Positions 52,841 through 61,291 of a stretch of DNA of 64,000 nt are shown piece after piece. A program made the position numbers and the translations under genes. Origin of the DNA: Kribbella sandramycini. Lineage in GTDB: Bacteria > Actinomycetota > Actinomycetes > Propionibacteriales > Kribbellaceae. The notes under the pieces were generated by a model. That model was not told the DNA's origin and made no database searches. It saw only the letters and a list, made by a program, of their open reading frames with translations. The number at the start of each line of letters is the position of its first letter. The first letter of the stretch is position 1. The stretch lies in the NCBI RefSeq assembly GCF_013131805.1, contig NZ_JABJRC010000001.1, positions 744,001 through 808,000 of the forward strand. Direction: 5' to 3'.

Positions 52841-55800
52841 ATGTTCCTGCGCCAGGCGCTGCGGTATCGCTGGTCCCAGGCGTTGGTGCTGGCCGGCATC
52901 AGCCTGCTGATCGGTACGTGCGCGGTCTTCGGGCCGTGGTTCGCGCGCGCCGTCCAGCAGACGGTGGTGACCGAGACACTGCACGGCCAGCGGTTGTCCG
53001 CGGCCTGGCAGCTCGAGACACGTCCGGTCCGGAACCTGTCCGACGAGCCACCGAAGCCGGAGCAGCTGCAACCCCTGATCCCGGCCGACCTCGCCCCACT
53101 GTTCACGAAGCCCGTACTGGGCATTCACAGCGACGTCAGCTGGACAGGCACCGAGGACCCGATTGTCAGCCGGCTGCTCTGGCGCGACGGGGTCTGCGAC
53201 CAGGTCGTCATCGTGGCGGGCCGCTGCCCGGCCGCTGCCAACGAGGTGCTCGCCTCTACGGTCGACCAATCGACCTGGGGTATCGAACCCGGGCAGACCA
53301 TCAGGGGCATCGGAGAGGGCGCCGCACAGCCCGGCGTCCTCAAAGTGGTCGGCCAGTACCGCCCTAAGGACGGTACGGCGGACTACTGGTTCGGCCGGCC
53401 GCCAACAGGCCGCTCGCATCCCCCGACCGACAAGTCACCCGGCGAGACCGATCTGCTGCTGACCGCCCGCCCGACGTTCGCCGGCGACCTGTGGAGCCAG
53501 CACACCACTCTCGACACCAGACCGCTCCCCGGCGTCGTCCGACTCGACGATCTGGACCGTCTGGAGAGCGCGACCACCGCCTCCCAGGGCAAGGCGATCG
53601 AGCTCGGCGCAGACAACACCTCTGCTTTGCCCGGTGTCATCGACCAGATCCGGCACGAACGCGCCCAGGCCGCGACAATCATCCCGCTGGTGATGGTCCA
53701 GGTCGCACTGTTCGGTCTGGTCGTTCTGGCGCTCGCACTGGCAGTAGTGGTCGACCAGCGCCGTCCTGAGCTCGCTGTGGCCAGACTGCGGGGTTCAACC
53801 GCCAGACGGACGAGCAAGACACTTACAGTAGAGCTGGGCCTACCGGTGCTGATCGGAACGCTTCTCGGCGCTCCGTTGGGCTTTGCGCTGCTTCTGATCG
53901 TCCGTTCGACCTGGCTGCGCCACGGGGCGCCGATCGAGCTGCCGTGGTCAGTACCGGTCGCACTGGTAGCAGTCGCGGTCGTGGCGCTCGGTGTCGTCGT
54001 CCTGCAGGTCCGAGGCGTCGTCAGGCTGCAGATCGCAACCCTCTTGCGACGTGTCGCACCGAGCCGTCGCCGCGCGATCGGCGTCATCGATCTGTGCATC
54101 ATCGTGTTCGCCGTCGCCGGGCTCCTCTCAGCAGTGGGCGGGTCGAACCGCGGGCCGCTGCCCGTGCTGGCACCTGCACTGCTCGCACTCGCCGCCGGGC
54201 TCACATTCGCACATCTACTGCTGCCATTGGCCGGATTGATCAGTCGGCGCGCGCTGCGACGCGGGCGGCTCAGCCTGGCGCTCGGAACCCTGCAGATCTC
54301 CCGGCGGCCCGCAGTCACCCGTATCGTCGCCGCAGTCGCCGTGGCTGCGAGTCTGGTCGCCTTCGCGGGACAGGCGGCGTCCGTCGGCGAACACAACCGC
54401 GAGTCCCGGGCGGGTTACGAAACCGGCGCGGAGGGCGTGCTGAAGGTCGAGGCCAGCTACGTCGCCAGGTTCATGCACGGGATCAACGAGGTCGACCGCG
54501 ACCGCCGCTGGCTCACCCCGGTCCTCATCACCCGGCCGCCCTCCCCCGATGCGCTGCAGACGGTGATGATCGAGCCGGACAGCTTCCGGACGATCGCCTA
54601 CCGCGGCGACCAGCTCACCGATCTGGACGGGTTCCGCGACCTGTCCGCGCCGTCCGTCGAGCCGATCGAGTTCAGCACCCGGCAGCTGACAGTGACCGCG
54701 TCGACCGGGCCGATCGAGAAGGTCGCGCCAGAGGTCCCAGCAGGAGCGACGCCGCCGGTCGAGCAGCCTCCGGCGAAGAGCATCCGGCTGACGGCGTACG
54801 TCGTCGATCTGCGCACCGGCGCCCGCAACGTGGTCACCTTTCCGCCGCTGCCGCTCGGGAAGCCGCCGACAGTACTGCGCGCACCCCTCGACTGCCGGGA
54901 CGGATGCCGGCTGCTGCGGCTGGGCGTCAGCCGAGAGCTCGGCGACCAAGGCGGCCTGCGCGGCGACGTCCACATCGAGAAGCTGTCAGCTGATGACCAA
55001 CCGGCCTTGAAACTCGGCCGCCCGGAAGACTGGCGGCCGATGCAAGAGCCCGGCTCCAACCAGGATCGGATCGCCGCGAAACCGGGTGCTGGGCTCACGC
55101 TGGCCGTGACCAGCTTCGGCGCCGAGCAGGTGCTGCAGTACGCGACCGCACCGGCGGTGGTGCCCGCGCTGATCGCGCCCGACTACCGCTGGGACCCTTC
55201 GGCGACCACACCGGCATTCGACGGTACGCCGATCGCCCTCACCAAGCTGGACCGGCTCGGCGGCCCGATCAACAGATTCCCGTTGCACAGCGCGGTGATC
55301 GACCTCGAGACCGGACGCCGAATCGGCGGGACGGTGGACGAGGCGTCCACCCAGTTCGAGCTGTGGCTGAACGCCGAGGGCGTGGCCAAGGCCGACTCGA
55401 TCATCGCGAAGCTGCGTGCCGAGGGGCTCAGCGCCCAGCTGATCGATCAGCGGACCGACCGGATCGCGTCGTACGGACGGTCGGCCAGCGCACTCGCATT
55501 GCAGCTGACACCGGTGGTCGGGATCGCCGGCTGGGCGCTCGCGATCGTCGTCCTGCTGCTGACAGTAGTGACGTCGTGGCGGTCACGGGCGCAGGACTAC
55601 GCCAGCCTGCGGATCACCGGCGTACCAGCGGCGACGACCGGGCGTGCAGCACGGTGGGAGCAGACCGGGCCGGTAGCGCTCGCTGTCCTGCTCGGATCGA
55701 TGTGCGGGGTGGTGGGGGCACAGATCGCGCTGCCGCTGATTCCGTTGTTCGCGGACGCCGGTGGGCCGATTCCGCTCGAGCTGGAGGTCAACTGGCCGGT

Positions 55801-55915
55801 CGCGGTGCTGCTGTGGGCTGTCAGTACGGCGGTGCTCGCGGCAGTCACGCTACTGCTGGGGACCGGGGTGAACAGGCGAGCCGGGTTCGCCCGGATCCGG
55901 GAGGAGCTGACGTGA
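52841..55915 (+). CDS. FtsX/MacB-like ABC permease
   Basis: A 1024-residue membrane protein with a hydrophobic helix at 12-35, a large extracytoplasmic region, four central helices between about 285 and 480 (QVALFGLVVLALALAVVVDQ, LPVLIGTLLGAPLGFALLLIV), a second external domain (about 500-870) and three helices at the C-terminus. This is the duplicated FtsX architecture of lipoprotein- or peptide-releasing exporters. It has GGGGG/GGTGAC before ATG 52841 and is followed by two ATPases. Its substrate is not evident. Confidence 0.85.
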   Translation: MFLRQALRYRWSQALVLAGISLLIGTCAVFGPWFARAVQQTVVTETLHGQRLSAAWQLETRPVRNLSDEPPKPEQLQPLIPADLAPLFTKPVLGIHSDVSWTGTEDPIVSRLLWRDGVCDQVVIVAGRCPAAANEVLASTVDQSTWGIEPGQTIRGIGEGAAQPGVLKVVGQYRPKDGTADYWFGRPPTGRSHPPTDKSPGETDLLLTARPTFAGDLWSQHTTLDTRPLPGVVRLDDLDRLESATTASQGKAIELGADNTSALPGVIDQIRHERAQAATIIPLVMVQVALFGLVVLALALAVVVDQRRPELAVARLRGSTARRTSKTLTVELGLPVLIGTLLGAPLGFALLLIVRSTWLRHGAPIELPWSVPVALVAVAVVALGVVVLQVRGVVRLQIATLLRRVAPSRRRAIGVIDLCIIVFAVAGLLSAVGGSNRGPLPVLAPALLALAAGLTFAHLLLPLAGLISRRALRRGRLSLALGTLQISRRPAVTRIVAAVAVAASLVAFAGQAASVGEHNRESRAGYETGAEGVLKVEASYVARFMHGINEVDRDRRWLTPVLITRPPSPDALQTVMIEPDSFRTIAYRGDQLTDLDGFRDLSAPSVEPIEFSTRQLTVTASTGPIEKVAPEVPAGATPPVEQPPAKSIRLTAYVVDLRTGARNVVTFPPLPLGKPPTVLRAPLDCRDGCRLLRLGVSRELGDQGGLRGDVHIEKLSADDQPALKLGRPEDWRPMQEPGSNQDRIAAKPGAGLTLAVTSFGAEQVLQYATAPAVVPALIAPDYRWDPSATTPAFDGTPIALTKLDRLGGPINRFPLHSAVIDLETGRRIGGTVDEASTQFELWLNAEGVAKADSIIAKLRAEGLSAQLIDQRTDRIASYGRSASALALQLTPVVGIAGWALAIVVLLLTVVTSWRSRAQDYASLRITGVPAATTGRAARWEQTGPVALAVLLGSMCGVVGAQIALPLIPLFADAGGPIPLELEVNWPVAVLLWAVSTAVLAAVTLLLGTGVNRRAGFARIREELT

Positions 55916-56748
55916 GCGGCCTGGCGATCAGTACGACGGGGCTCGTCCACATCTATCGCGCGCACGGGCACGACGTCGCAGCGCTGTCGGGGATCGGCAT
56001 CAGCGTCCGGCCGGGTGAGCTGGTCGGGTTGCTCGGGCCGTCCGGCGCAGGGAAGTCGACGCTGCTGCAACTGTGCGGCGGCTTGCTGACGCCGAGCGCC
56101 GGGCGGTTGCGGATCGGCGAGCACAAGGTCGAGACGATGACCGAGGCCGAGCTGGACCGGATGCGCGCCGGCGACGTCGGCATCGTGCTGCAAGGCGCAG
56201 GGCGGAACCTCATCCCCTACCTGAACCCGATCGACAACATCCGGTACGCGCAGCGGGCCGCACCGGGTGACCGGGTGCTACCGAAACCGGCGGAGATTCT
56301 GGAGCTGGTAGGGCTGGCCGCGCAAGCGCAGTCGCCGTTGACCGCATTGACGCCCGGGCAGATCCAGCTCTGCGCGGTAGCGGTCGGGATCGCGACCTTC
56401 CCGGGATTGCTGCTGGCCGACGAGCCGACCAGTCAGCTCGACCATCAGGCCCGGGACGAAGTCCTCGCGGCGATCCGGAAGATCAATGCGGAGACGGGCA
56501 TGACGGTCCTGCTGATCACCCACGACCCCGAGGTCGCAGCGACGCTCCCCCGCACGATCACCATCCGCGACGGCCGGATCGCCGCCGAGGGACGCTCGGG
56601 CGAGGAGTACGCCGTCGTCGCCTCGGACGGCTCACTGCCGTTGCCACCACATGTCGCCGAGCTGCTGCCCGCCGGCACGCTTGTCCAGGTGACCACCACC
56701 GAGGACGGCGTCCACATCACGCCGGTCCCGCAGGAGGAAGCCGAATGA
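55912..56748 (+). CDS. ABC ATP-binding protein with altered signature motif
   Basis: A 278-residue ATPase of the MacB/LolD type: Walker A LGPSGAGKSTLL near 43-54, Q-loop IVLQGAGRNL, Walker B LLLADEPTSQLDHQ. The signature is LTPGQIQ rather than LSGGQ, and a 60-residue tail (AAEGRSGEEYAVVASDG to PQEEAE) follows. The GTG overlaps the FtsX stop (GTGA). With the second ATPase gene directly behind, the exporter may use a heterodimeric ATPase pair. Confidence 0.87.
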   Translation: MSGLAISTTGLVHIYRAHGHDVAALSGIGISVRPGELVGLLGPSGAGKSTLLQLCGGLLTPSAGRLRIGEHKVETMTEAELDRMRAGDVGIVLQGAGRNLIPYLNPIDNIRYAQRAAPGDRVLPKPAEILELVGLAAQAQSPLTALTPGQIQLCAVAVGIATFPGLLLADEPTSQLDHQARDEVLAAIRKINAETGMTVLLITHDPEVAATLPRTITIRDGRIAAEGRSGEEYAVVASDGSLPLPPHVAELLPAGTLVQVTTTEDGVHITPVPQEEAE

Positions 56749-57386
56749 TCGCCGTCGACGGGGTTTCGGTTCGGTACGGCGCAGTGACCGCAGTGGAGTC
56801 GGTGACGCTGGCGGTGCCGGCCGGGCGGGTGCTGGCGGTGAGCGGGCCGTCGGGAGCCGGGAAGAGTTCGTTGCTGTGGGCAATTGCCGGGGCGGTCGCG
56901 CCGGCCGCTGGTCAGGTGGCGGTGGATGGGGTTCAGATCGGCTCCCGGGCCGTCGCCGCGGCGCACGGCGTCGTCCTGATCCCGCAGGGGAACGGGTTGG
57001 CGCGAGTGCTCACCGCGAGGGAGAACCTCGTCGTCCCGTTGATCGCGGAGCGCACGCCGGATCTGGACACCGTGGTCACGCAGGCGCTGACCCAGGTCGG
57101 GCTCGCCGAGAGCGGTGACCATCTCGTCGAGGAGCTCTCCGGCGGGGAGCAGCAACGGGTCGCCGTCGCGCGCGGTCTCGCCCAGCGCGGACGCGTCGTC
57201 CTCGCCGACGAGTCCACCAGCGAGTTGGACGGCGCCAATCGCGAGCTCGTTCTCGCTCTGCTGCGGGCTGAGGCCGACCGCGGCGCCGCCGTCGTGATCG
57301 CCACCCATGACCCGACCGTCGCCGAGACCGCCGATGCCCATGCGCTGCTGGACGAAGGGCGCCTCAGCTGGCTGCGGCCGTTCTGA
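56745..57386 (+). CDS. ABC ATP-binding protein (second subunit)
   Basis: A 213-residue ATPase: Walker A VSGPSGAGKSSLL, Q-loop VLIPQGNGLARV, signature ELSGGEQQRVAVARGL intact and Walker B VVLADESTSELDG, where the usual DEP is DES. The ATG overlaps its neighbour's stop (ATGA). It should pair with the first ATPase at the FtsX protein. Its 3' end overlaps the convergent SAV_915-like gene by 23 bases. Confidence 0.9.
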   Translation: MIAVDGVSVRYGAVTAVESVTLAVPAGRVLAVSGPSGAGKSSLLWAIAGAVAPAAGQVAVDGVQIGSRAVAAAHGVVLIPQGNGLARVLTARENLVVPLIAERTPDLDTVVTQALTQVGLAESGDHLVEELSGGEQQRVAVARGLAQRGRVVLADESTSELDGANRELVLALLRAEADRGAAVVIATHDPTVAETADAHALLDEGRLSWLRPF

Positions 57387-57639
57387 GCCCGATGTGCACC
57401 CGGAGCGGGTCCAGCTGGATGGTGGTGATGCCCAGTGCGGCCAAGGCCTCGCGGAGGTCAGGCTCGGTCATGCGGAGCCACTCCTGCTCGACACAAGTCG
57501 CCGAACGGAGGCGAGCGGCCGTGGTGAAGGCGATGCCTACGGGCCGACCGGTCGGGAGATGGCCGGTCTGGAGCGTGCAGGCTACGCCGCCGGCGGAGTG
57601 GACGGGGATGTACCAGGCCTCGGGATGTCGGTTGCTCAC
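57364..57639 (-). CDS. SAV_915-like small protein
   Basis: A 91-residue protein of the actinobacterial SAV_915/SseB-like type: YIPVHSAGGVACTLQTGHLPTGRPVGIAFTTAARLRSAT is the conserved segment. No function is known. The GTG at 57639 is chosen because a TACCGT -10-like hexamer lies 6 bases upstream, which would give a leaderless transcript; a start at 57666 adds nine residues and is the alternative. Repeats of TGTGAGA type lie just upstream. Confidence 0.65.
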   Translation of the reverse strand: MSNRHPEAWYIPVHSAGGVACTLQTGHLPTGRPVGIAFTTAARLRSATCVEQEWLRMTEPDLREALAALGITTIQLDPLRVHIGLRTAAAS

Positions 57640-57679
57640 AAGACGACGGTAGGGCGGAAACCGCACGCTGCGGAGACCT

Positions 57680-57718
57680 TCTCACACGCTTCGCACAGAC
57701 CTCTCACACGCCTCACAG
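57680..57718 (-). promoter_or_regulatory. TGTGAGA-type direct repeats upstream of the SAV_915-like gene
   Basis: On the minus strand TGTGAGA, TGTGCGA and TGTGAGA occur with starts 11 bp apart (CACA at 57705, 57694 and 57683), preceded by another TGTGAGG 9 bp further. Heptamers at 11-bp period resemble SARP-type activator sites. The first overlaps the stop codon of the Nudix-fusion gene; the distance to the putative -10 is longer than usual. Confidence 0.4.
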
Positions 57719-59170
57719 CGTGAGGTGAGTGGGGGTGGTGGGTGGGCCGGTGCGGAGGAGATCGGCGAGGAGGGTCGGGAGCTCGCGCGGGGCGAAGGCG
57801 CCTTGGTGGGCAGCGACTTCTTCCGGTGTCCACCAGCGGATTTCGTGGACGTTCTCGGCAGCCAGCTCAGCGGCGGTGAGGCTGCCGGCCGGGGTGAAAG
57901 CTTCGGTACGGAGGAGGAAGTAATCGTTGATGACGCCGTCGTAGCCGGTGGCGTGGCCCTCGGCAACCACCTCCTGATGCCAGAGGTGCGGTACGCCGTC
58001 CGGCACGTCGAGACCAACCTCCTCGGCGAGCTCTCGACGCAGGCCGTCCAGCAGCGTCTCGGAGGCCTCCAGACCACCGCCGGGGGTGGCCCAGAGCGGG
58101 CCGGAGTCGAACTCGAAGCGGACCAGGAGGATGCGGTCCGCAGGGTCGAGGACGACGGCGCGGGCGGCCGGGCGGAGTTTGGGGTAGGTGAGCTCGAGCT
58201 CCTGGCTCTGCTCGACGGAGCGGAAGCCGAAGCGGGCGTTGACCTTCTGCATCGGGCCGTTCGAGAGCGCCGTCCAGGTGTGCAGGTAGCGCTGCTTGTC
58301 GCGGTGCGCCGCGAGCTGATCCAGGTTGGCCAGCTTCAGATGTGTCCCGAGGTTGTGCCCGCGGTGGTCGCGCAGAACCAGAGTGTCGTCCTGCTGGACG
58401 TGATCCGGATTCGACTTCGGCACGTAGATCAGCGTGTACCCGGCCGGCTCGCCCGCGGCGGTGTGTGCCATCGTCACCAGCGCGAGGTAGTTGCGGTCGA
58501 TCCGCTGCTCCCCCGCCGCCAGCTTCTCGATCGTCCACGGCACCAGCTCGCGCGTCATCCCGCCGATCGGTACGTCGTTGTCCATCGCGGTGTGCAGATC
58601 GGCGTACGACTGCTGGTGTTCGGGCGGGCAGATCCCCGCCCAGGACGTCAGCGTGTACCCCTGCAACGGGCCGGCCGTCGAGCGCAGCTCCTCCAGCCGG
58701 AGCTCGTCGTACGGCAGCGGGACGACGAGGTGGTCCTCGCGATGTTCGACGGCGAACCCGAGCCGCTCGGCGAAGATCGCGCCCGGCCACGGCTCGGACG
58801 GCACCGCGAGCTCGGTCTGGAAGATCGTCCGGCCGAGCTGCGCCGCCCGGGTGACGGCCCACTGCCACAGCGCCGTCCCGATCCCGCGCCGCCGGTGCTC
58901 CGGCGGGACGTCGATCTCGACCTCGACCGTGTCGAGGTTGTCGCTCAGCCGGTACTCGAACAGCAGCGCCCCGAGCACCCGCTCGTCCTCGAACGCGGCG
59001 ATCGCCAGCCGCCGCTTCAGCGGTGACGGGTTGCGCAGCGAGTACGCGAGCGACTGCCGCGTCTCGAGCAGCGCGGCCTCCCGCCCGGCGAGCGCGCCGG
59101 ACGACAGGGCGTCGTACCACTGGTCGAACAGGACGAGGTCGGCCGGGTCGATCTCACGAACGTCGATCAC
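57713..59170 (-). CDS. Tandem GNAT acetyltransferase fused to a Nudix hydrolase
   Basis: A 485-residue three-domain protein. GNAT domain 1 (about 1-155) has DVPPEHRRRGIGTALWQWAV; GNAT domain 2 (about 165-320) has LVLRDHRGHNLGTHLKLANLD; the C-terminal Nudix domain begins at AARAVVLDPADRILLVRFEF and has the Nudix box GGGLEASETLLDGLRRELAEEVGL. All three keep their main motifs. It may modify an amine and hydrolyse a nucleoside-diphosphate-linked compound. The GTG at 59170 fits the first strand; the TTG at 59200 is less likely. Confidence 0.87.
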   Translation of the reverse strand: MIDVREIDPADLVLFDQWYDALSSGALAGREAALLETRQSLAYSLRNPSPLKRRLAIAAFEDERVLGALLFEYRLSDNLDTVEVEIDVPPEHRRRGIGTALWQWAVTRAAQLGRTIFQTELAVPSEPWPGAIFAERLGFAVEHREDHLVVPLPYDELRLEELRSTAGPLQGYTLTSWAGICPPEHQQSYADLHTAMDNDVPIGGMTRELVPWTIEKLAAGEQRIDRNYLALVTMAHTAAGEPAGYTLIYVPKSNPDHVQQDDTLVLRDHRGHNLGTHLKLANLDQLAAHRDKQRYLHTWTALSNGPMQKVNARFGFRSVEQSQELELTYPKLRPAARAVVLDPADRILLVRFEFDSGPLWATPGGGLEASETLLDGLRRELAEEVGLDVPDGVPHLWHQEVVAEGHATGYDGVINDYFLLRTEAFTPAGSLTAAELAAENVHEIRWWTPEEVAAHQGAFAPRELPTLLADLLRTGPPTTPTHLTL

Positions 59171-59216
59171 CCGGCCGACCCAATCAGCACAACGGGTCAA
59201 CCGCCAACTCGATTAC

Positions 59217-61055
59217 CTAGACCGGCGCGACCTTGCCCTGGTACATACCCATGATCACGAAGTTGTCGGCGTACGGCGCGTTCTTCAGCAGCGGGTCGTT
59301 CTCGGCCGGGAACTTGGCCACCCGCTTGCCCTCCAGCGCCGGGTTGTTCCCGTACCGCTCCCACAGCGGGATGATCGGCAGCAGCTCGTTGAACGCCAGC
59401 GCCGCGGCGGTCACGTTCTTCTTCTGCTCGTCGACGTTCAGGCCCTGTGCGGACTTGTCGACGACGGCCTTCAGGTCGATGTCGCCGGCCGACGTCTTCT
59501 GCTTGAGCGGGAAGTTCATCCCCTTGCCGCCCTGGTTGGCCGCCGTCACGTAGTTGAACGTGTAAAGGTCCTGGACGAACGAGAAGTACGGGTGCGGGTG
59601 CGACGACGCGCCCCAGCTCTGGATCGCCAGGTCGAACTTGCCGGCCAGTACGTCGGGGTTCAGCTGGGTGAACGTGATCCCGCGCTTGGTGATGTTGAAC
59701 CCGAACTTCGTCAGCTGGTCGGCCGCGTTGGTGGCGGCCGGGTTCCAGTCGGCAAACTCGGTCGGGAACTTGATGTCGTACGCCGCGGGCTTGCCGGCCG
59801 GCGTCTGCCACTTGTCGCCGGCCTTCTTCCAGCCGGCCTCGGTGAGCAGCTGGGTGGCCTTGTCGAAGTTCTTCTCGTACGCCTGCAGCTTCTGCTGGTC
59901 GGCGTCCGAGATCCAGTCCGGGACGGCCTGGTCGGAGAACCCGGCCATGAACTTGCACGCCTTGCCGGACTCGCCGAGCGCGACCGTGCCGTTCTCGTTG
60001 CGGTCCAGGACGTAGGCGATCGCCTGCCGGACGCGGACGTCGGCGAACTCCGGCCGGGTGGTGTAGTTGAAGACCAGCGCCGGGCCGGAGTACACCGGCG
60101 GCCGCAGGATCCGGAAGCCGTTCTGCTCGAAGGTCTTCTCACTGGCCACCGCGAACCCGTGGGTCGCGTAGTCGACATCCTTGTTCATCACCGTCGGCGT
60201 GATGTCGGAGGTCTCGCCGTTGTACAGCACGATCTTGGTGAAGCCGACCTTGTCGGCGAACAGGCCCTTGTCGTTCTTCACCAGCGACATCTGGGCGTTC
60301 GTCATCGACTTGGGGTCGTAGTTGAACGGGCCGGAGACGATCGGGTTCTCCGGGCGGAACTTCTGGAAGTCCGCGTTGATCGTCTTGCCCTCGCCCTCGT
60401 CCAGGCTGCCCTTGGCCTTGCGGACGGTCTCGGCCTTGGTCGCCCACTCGCCGTACACGGCGGCCGGCAGGATCGGCGCGCGCAGGATGTAGCGCTCCAG
60501 CACGGTGGACGGCGTCCCGATCTGGAAGACGACCGTGCTGTCGTCCGGCGCGGACATGTCGGACAGGAACGTCCAGGACTGCTGGCGCATCAGCCAGTGC
60601 AGGTTGAACGTCGCGATCACGTCCTTGCTGGTGACGGCCGAGCCGTCGCTCCAGGTCAGCCCGGACTTCAGCTTCAGCGTGTACGTGCTGGCCTTCTCGT
60701 CCAGGGTCCCGGACTCGGCCATCATGTATTCCCACTTCTTGTCCGCCCAGTAGTACAGCCCGCCGCTCGGGTAGATCAGGTCGAGGTACGGGCTGGACTG
60801 CTGGACGCCGTCCAGGACACCGGCGGCCAGGTTGAAGTGGCCCTTCGGGGGCAGCTGGAACGGGTACGCGCCGTGGAACTCCTTGGCCGCGCCGCCGTCG
60901 TTGCCCTGGGCATTGGGTTTGCTGGGTGAGCAGGCGGCCGCACCGATACCGGTCGCGCCGATACCGGCGATACCGAACAACTGGAGCACGTGCCGGCGGG
61001 AGACCGCGTTCGTCCGGGCCCGTGCCCCGGACTCGTTGTTACCGGTGGGACTCAT
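59217..61055 (-). CDS. Oligopeptide-type ABC transporter solute-binding lipoprotein
   Basis: A 612-residue family-5 binding protein. The N-terminus has a twin-arginine-like SRRHVLQLFG and the lipobox AAAC (Cys42). TYTLKLKSGLTWSDGSAVTSKDVIATFNLHW and VRVRQAIAYVLDRNE are hallmark segments of peptide/nickel-type binding proteins. It is last in the transporter operon, 29 bases downstream of the small membrane protein gene. The ligand is unknown; peptides or oligosaccharides are the usual ones. Confidence 0.92.
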   Translation of the reverse strand: MSPTGNNESGARARTNAVSRRHVLQLFGIAGIGATGIGAAACSPSKPNAQGNDGGAAKEFHGAYPFQLPPKGHFNLAAGVLDGVQQSSPYLDLIYPSGGLYYWADKKWEYMMAESGTLDEKASTYTLKLKSGLTWSDGSAVTSKDVIATFNLHWLMRQQSWTFLSDMSAPDDSTVVFQIGTPSTVLERYILRAPILPAAVYGEWATKAETVRKAKGSLDEGEGKTINADFQKFRPENPIVSGPFNYDPKSMTNAQMSLVKNDKGLFADKVGFTKIVLYNGETSDITPTVMNKDVDYATHGFAVASEKTFEQNGFRILRPPVYSGPALVFNYTTRPEFADVRVRQAIAYVLDRNENGTVALGESGKACKFMAGFSDQAVPDWISDADQQKLQAYEKNFDKATQLLTEAGWKKAGDKWQTPAGKPAAYDIKFPTEFADWNPAATNAADQLTKFGFNITKRGITFTQLNPDVLAGKFDLAIQSWGASSHPHPYFSFVQDLYTFNYVTAANQGGKGMNFPLKQKTSAGDIDLKAVVDKSAQGLNVDEQKKNVTAAALAFNELLPIIPLWERYGNNPALEGKRVAKFPAENDPLLKNAPYADNFVIMGMYQGKVAPV

Positions 61056-61084
61056 CCTCGGTCCTTCCTGAACCTTCGTGGTGA

Positions 61085-61291
61085 CTACTGACCGTCTTCT
61101 CGGTTCGTTCGCCGTCGGGTCCAGATGACCCCGGCGACGACGATCAGGCCCAGGAGCAGGCCCATGAACAAGGTGAACAGGGTGACGACGAACTGCGGCG
61201 TCCCCGGCGTGAGCGTGAGCAGCAGCAATCCGCTGGCCAGCACCAGAAAGGCGGCCCAGCCGAATGCCATCCGTCCCAGCTCCGGTGGCAT
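61085..61291 (-). CDS. Small two-helix membrane protein in the oligopeptide operon
   Basis: A 68-residue protein with two hydrophobic helices (MAFGWAAFLVLASGLLLLTL and VVTLFTLFMGLLLGLIVVAGVIW) and a charged tail (TRRRTNREDGQ). The ATG at 61291 shares a base with the OppF-like stop (TGATG). It is probably an accessory subunit of the neighbouring transporter; I do not recognise a family. Confidence 0.7.
   Translation of the reverse strand: MPPELGRMAFGWAAFLVLASGLLLLTLTPGTPQFVVTLFTLFMGLLLGLIVVAGVIWTRRRTNREDGQ

Noticed and set aside
58491..60929. 812-residue plus-strand frame across the Nudix-fusion and binding-protein genes
   Set aside because: Antisense to two well-supported genes; no motif and biased composition.
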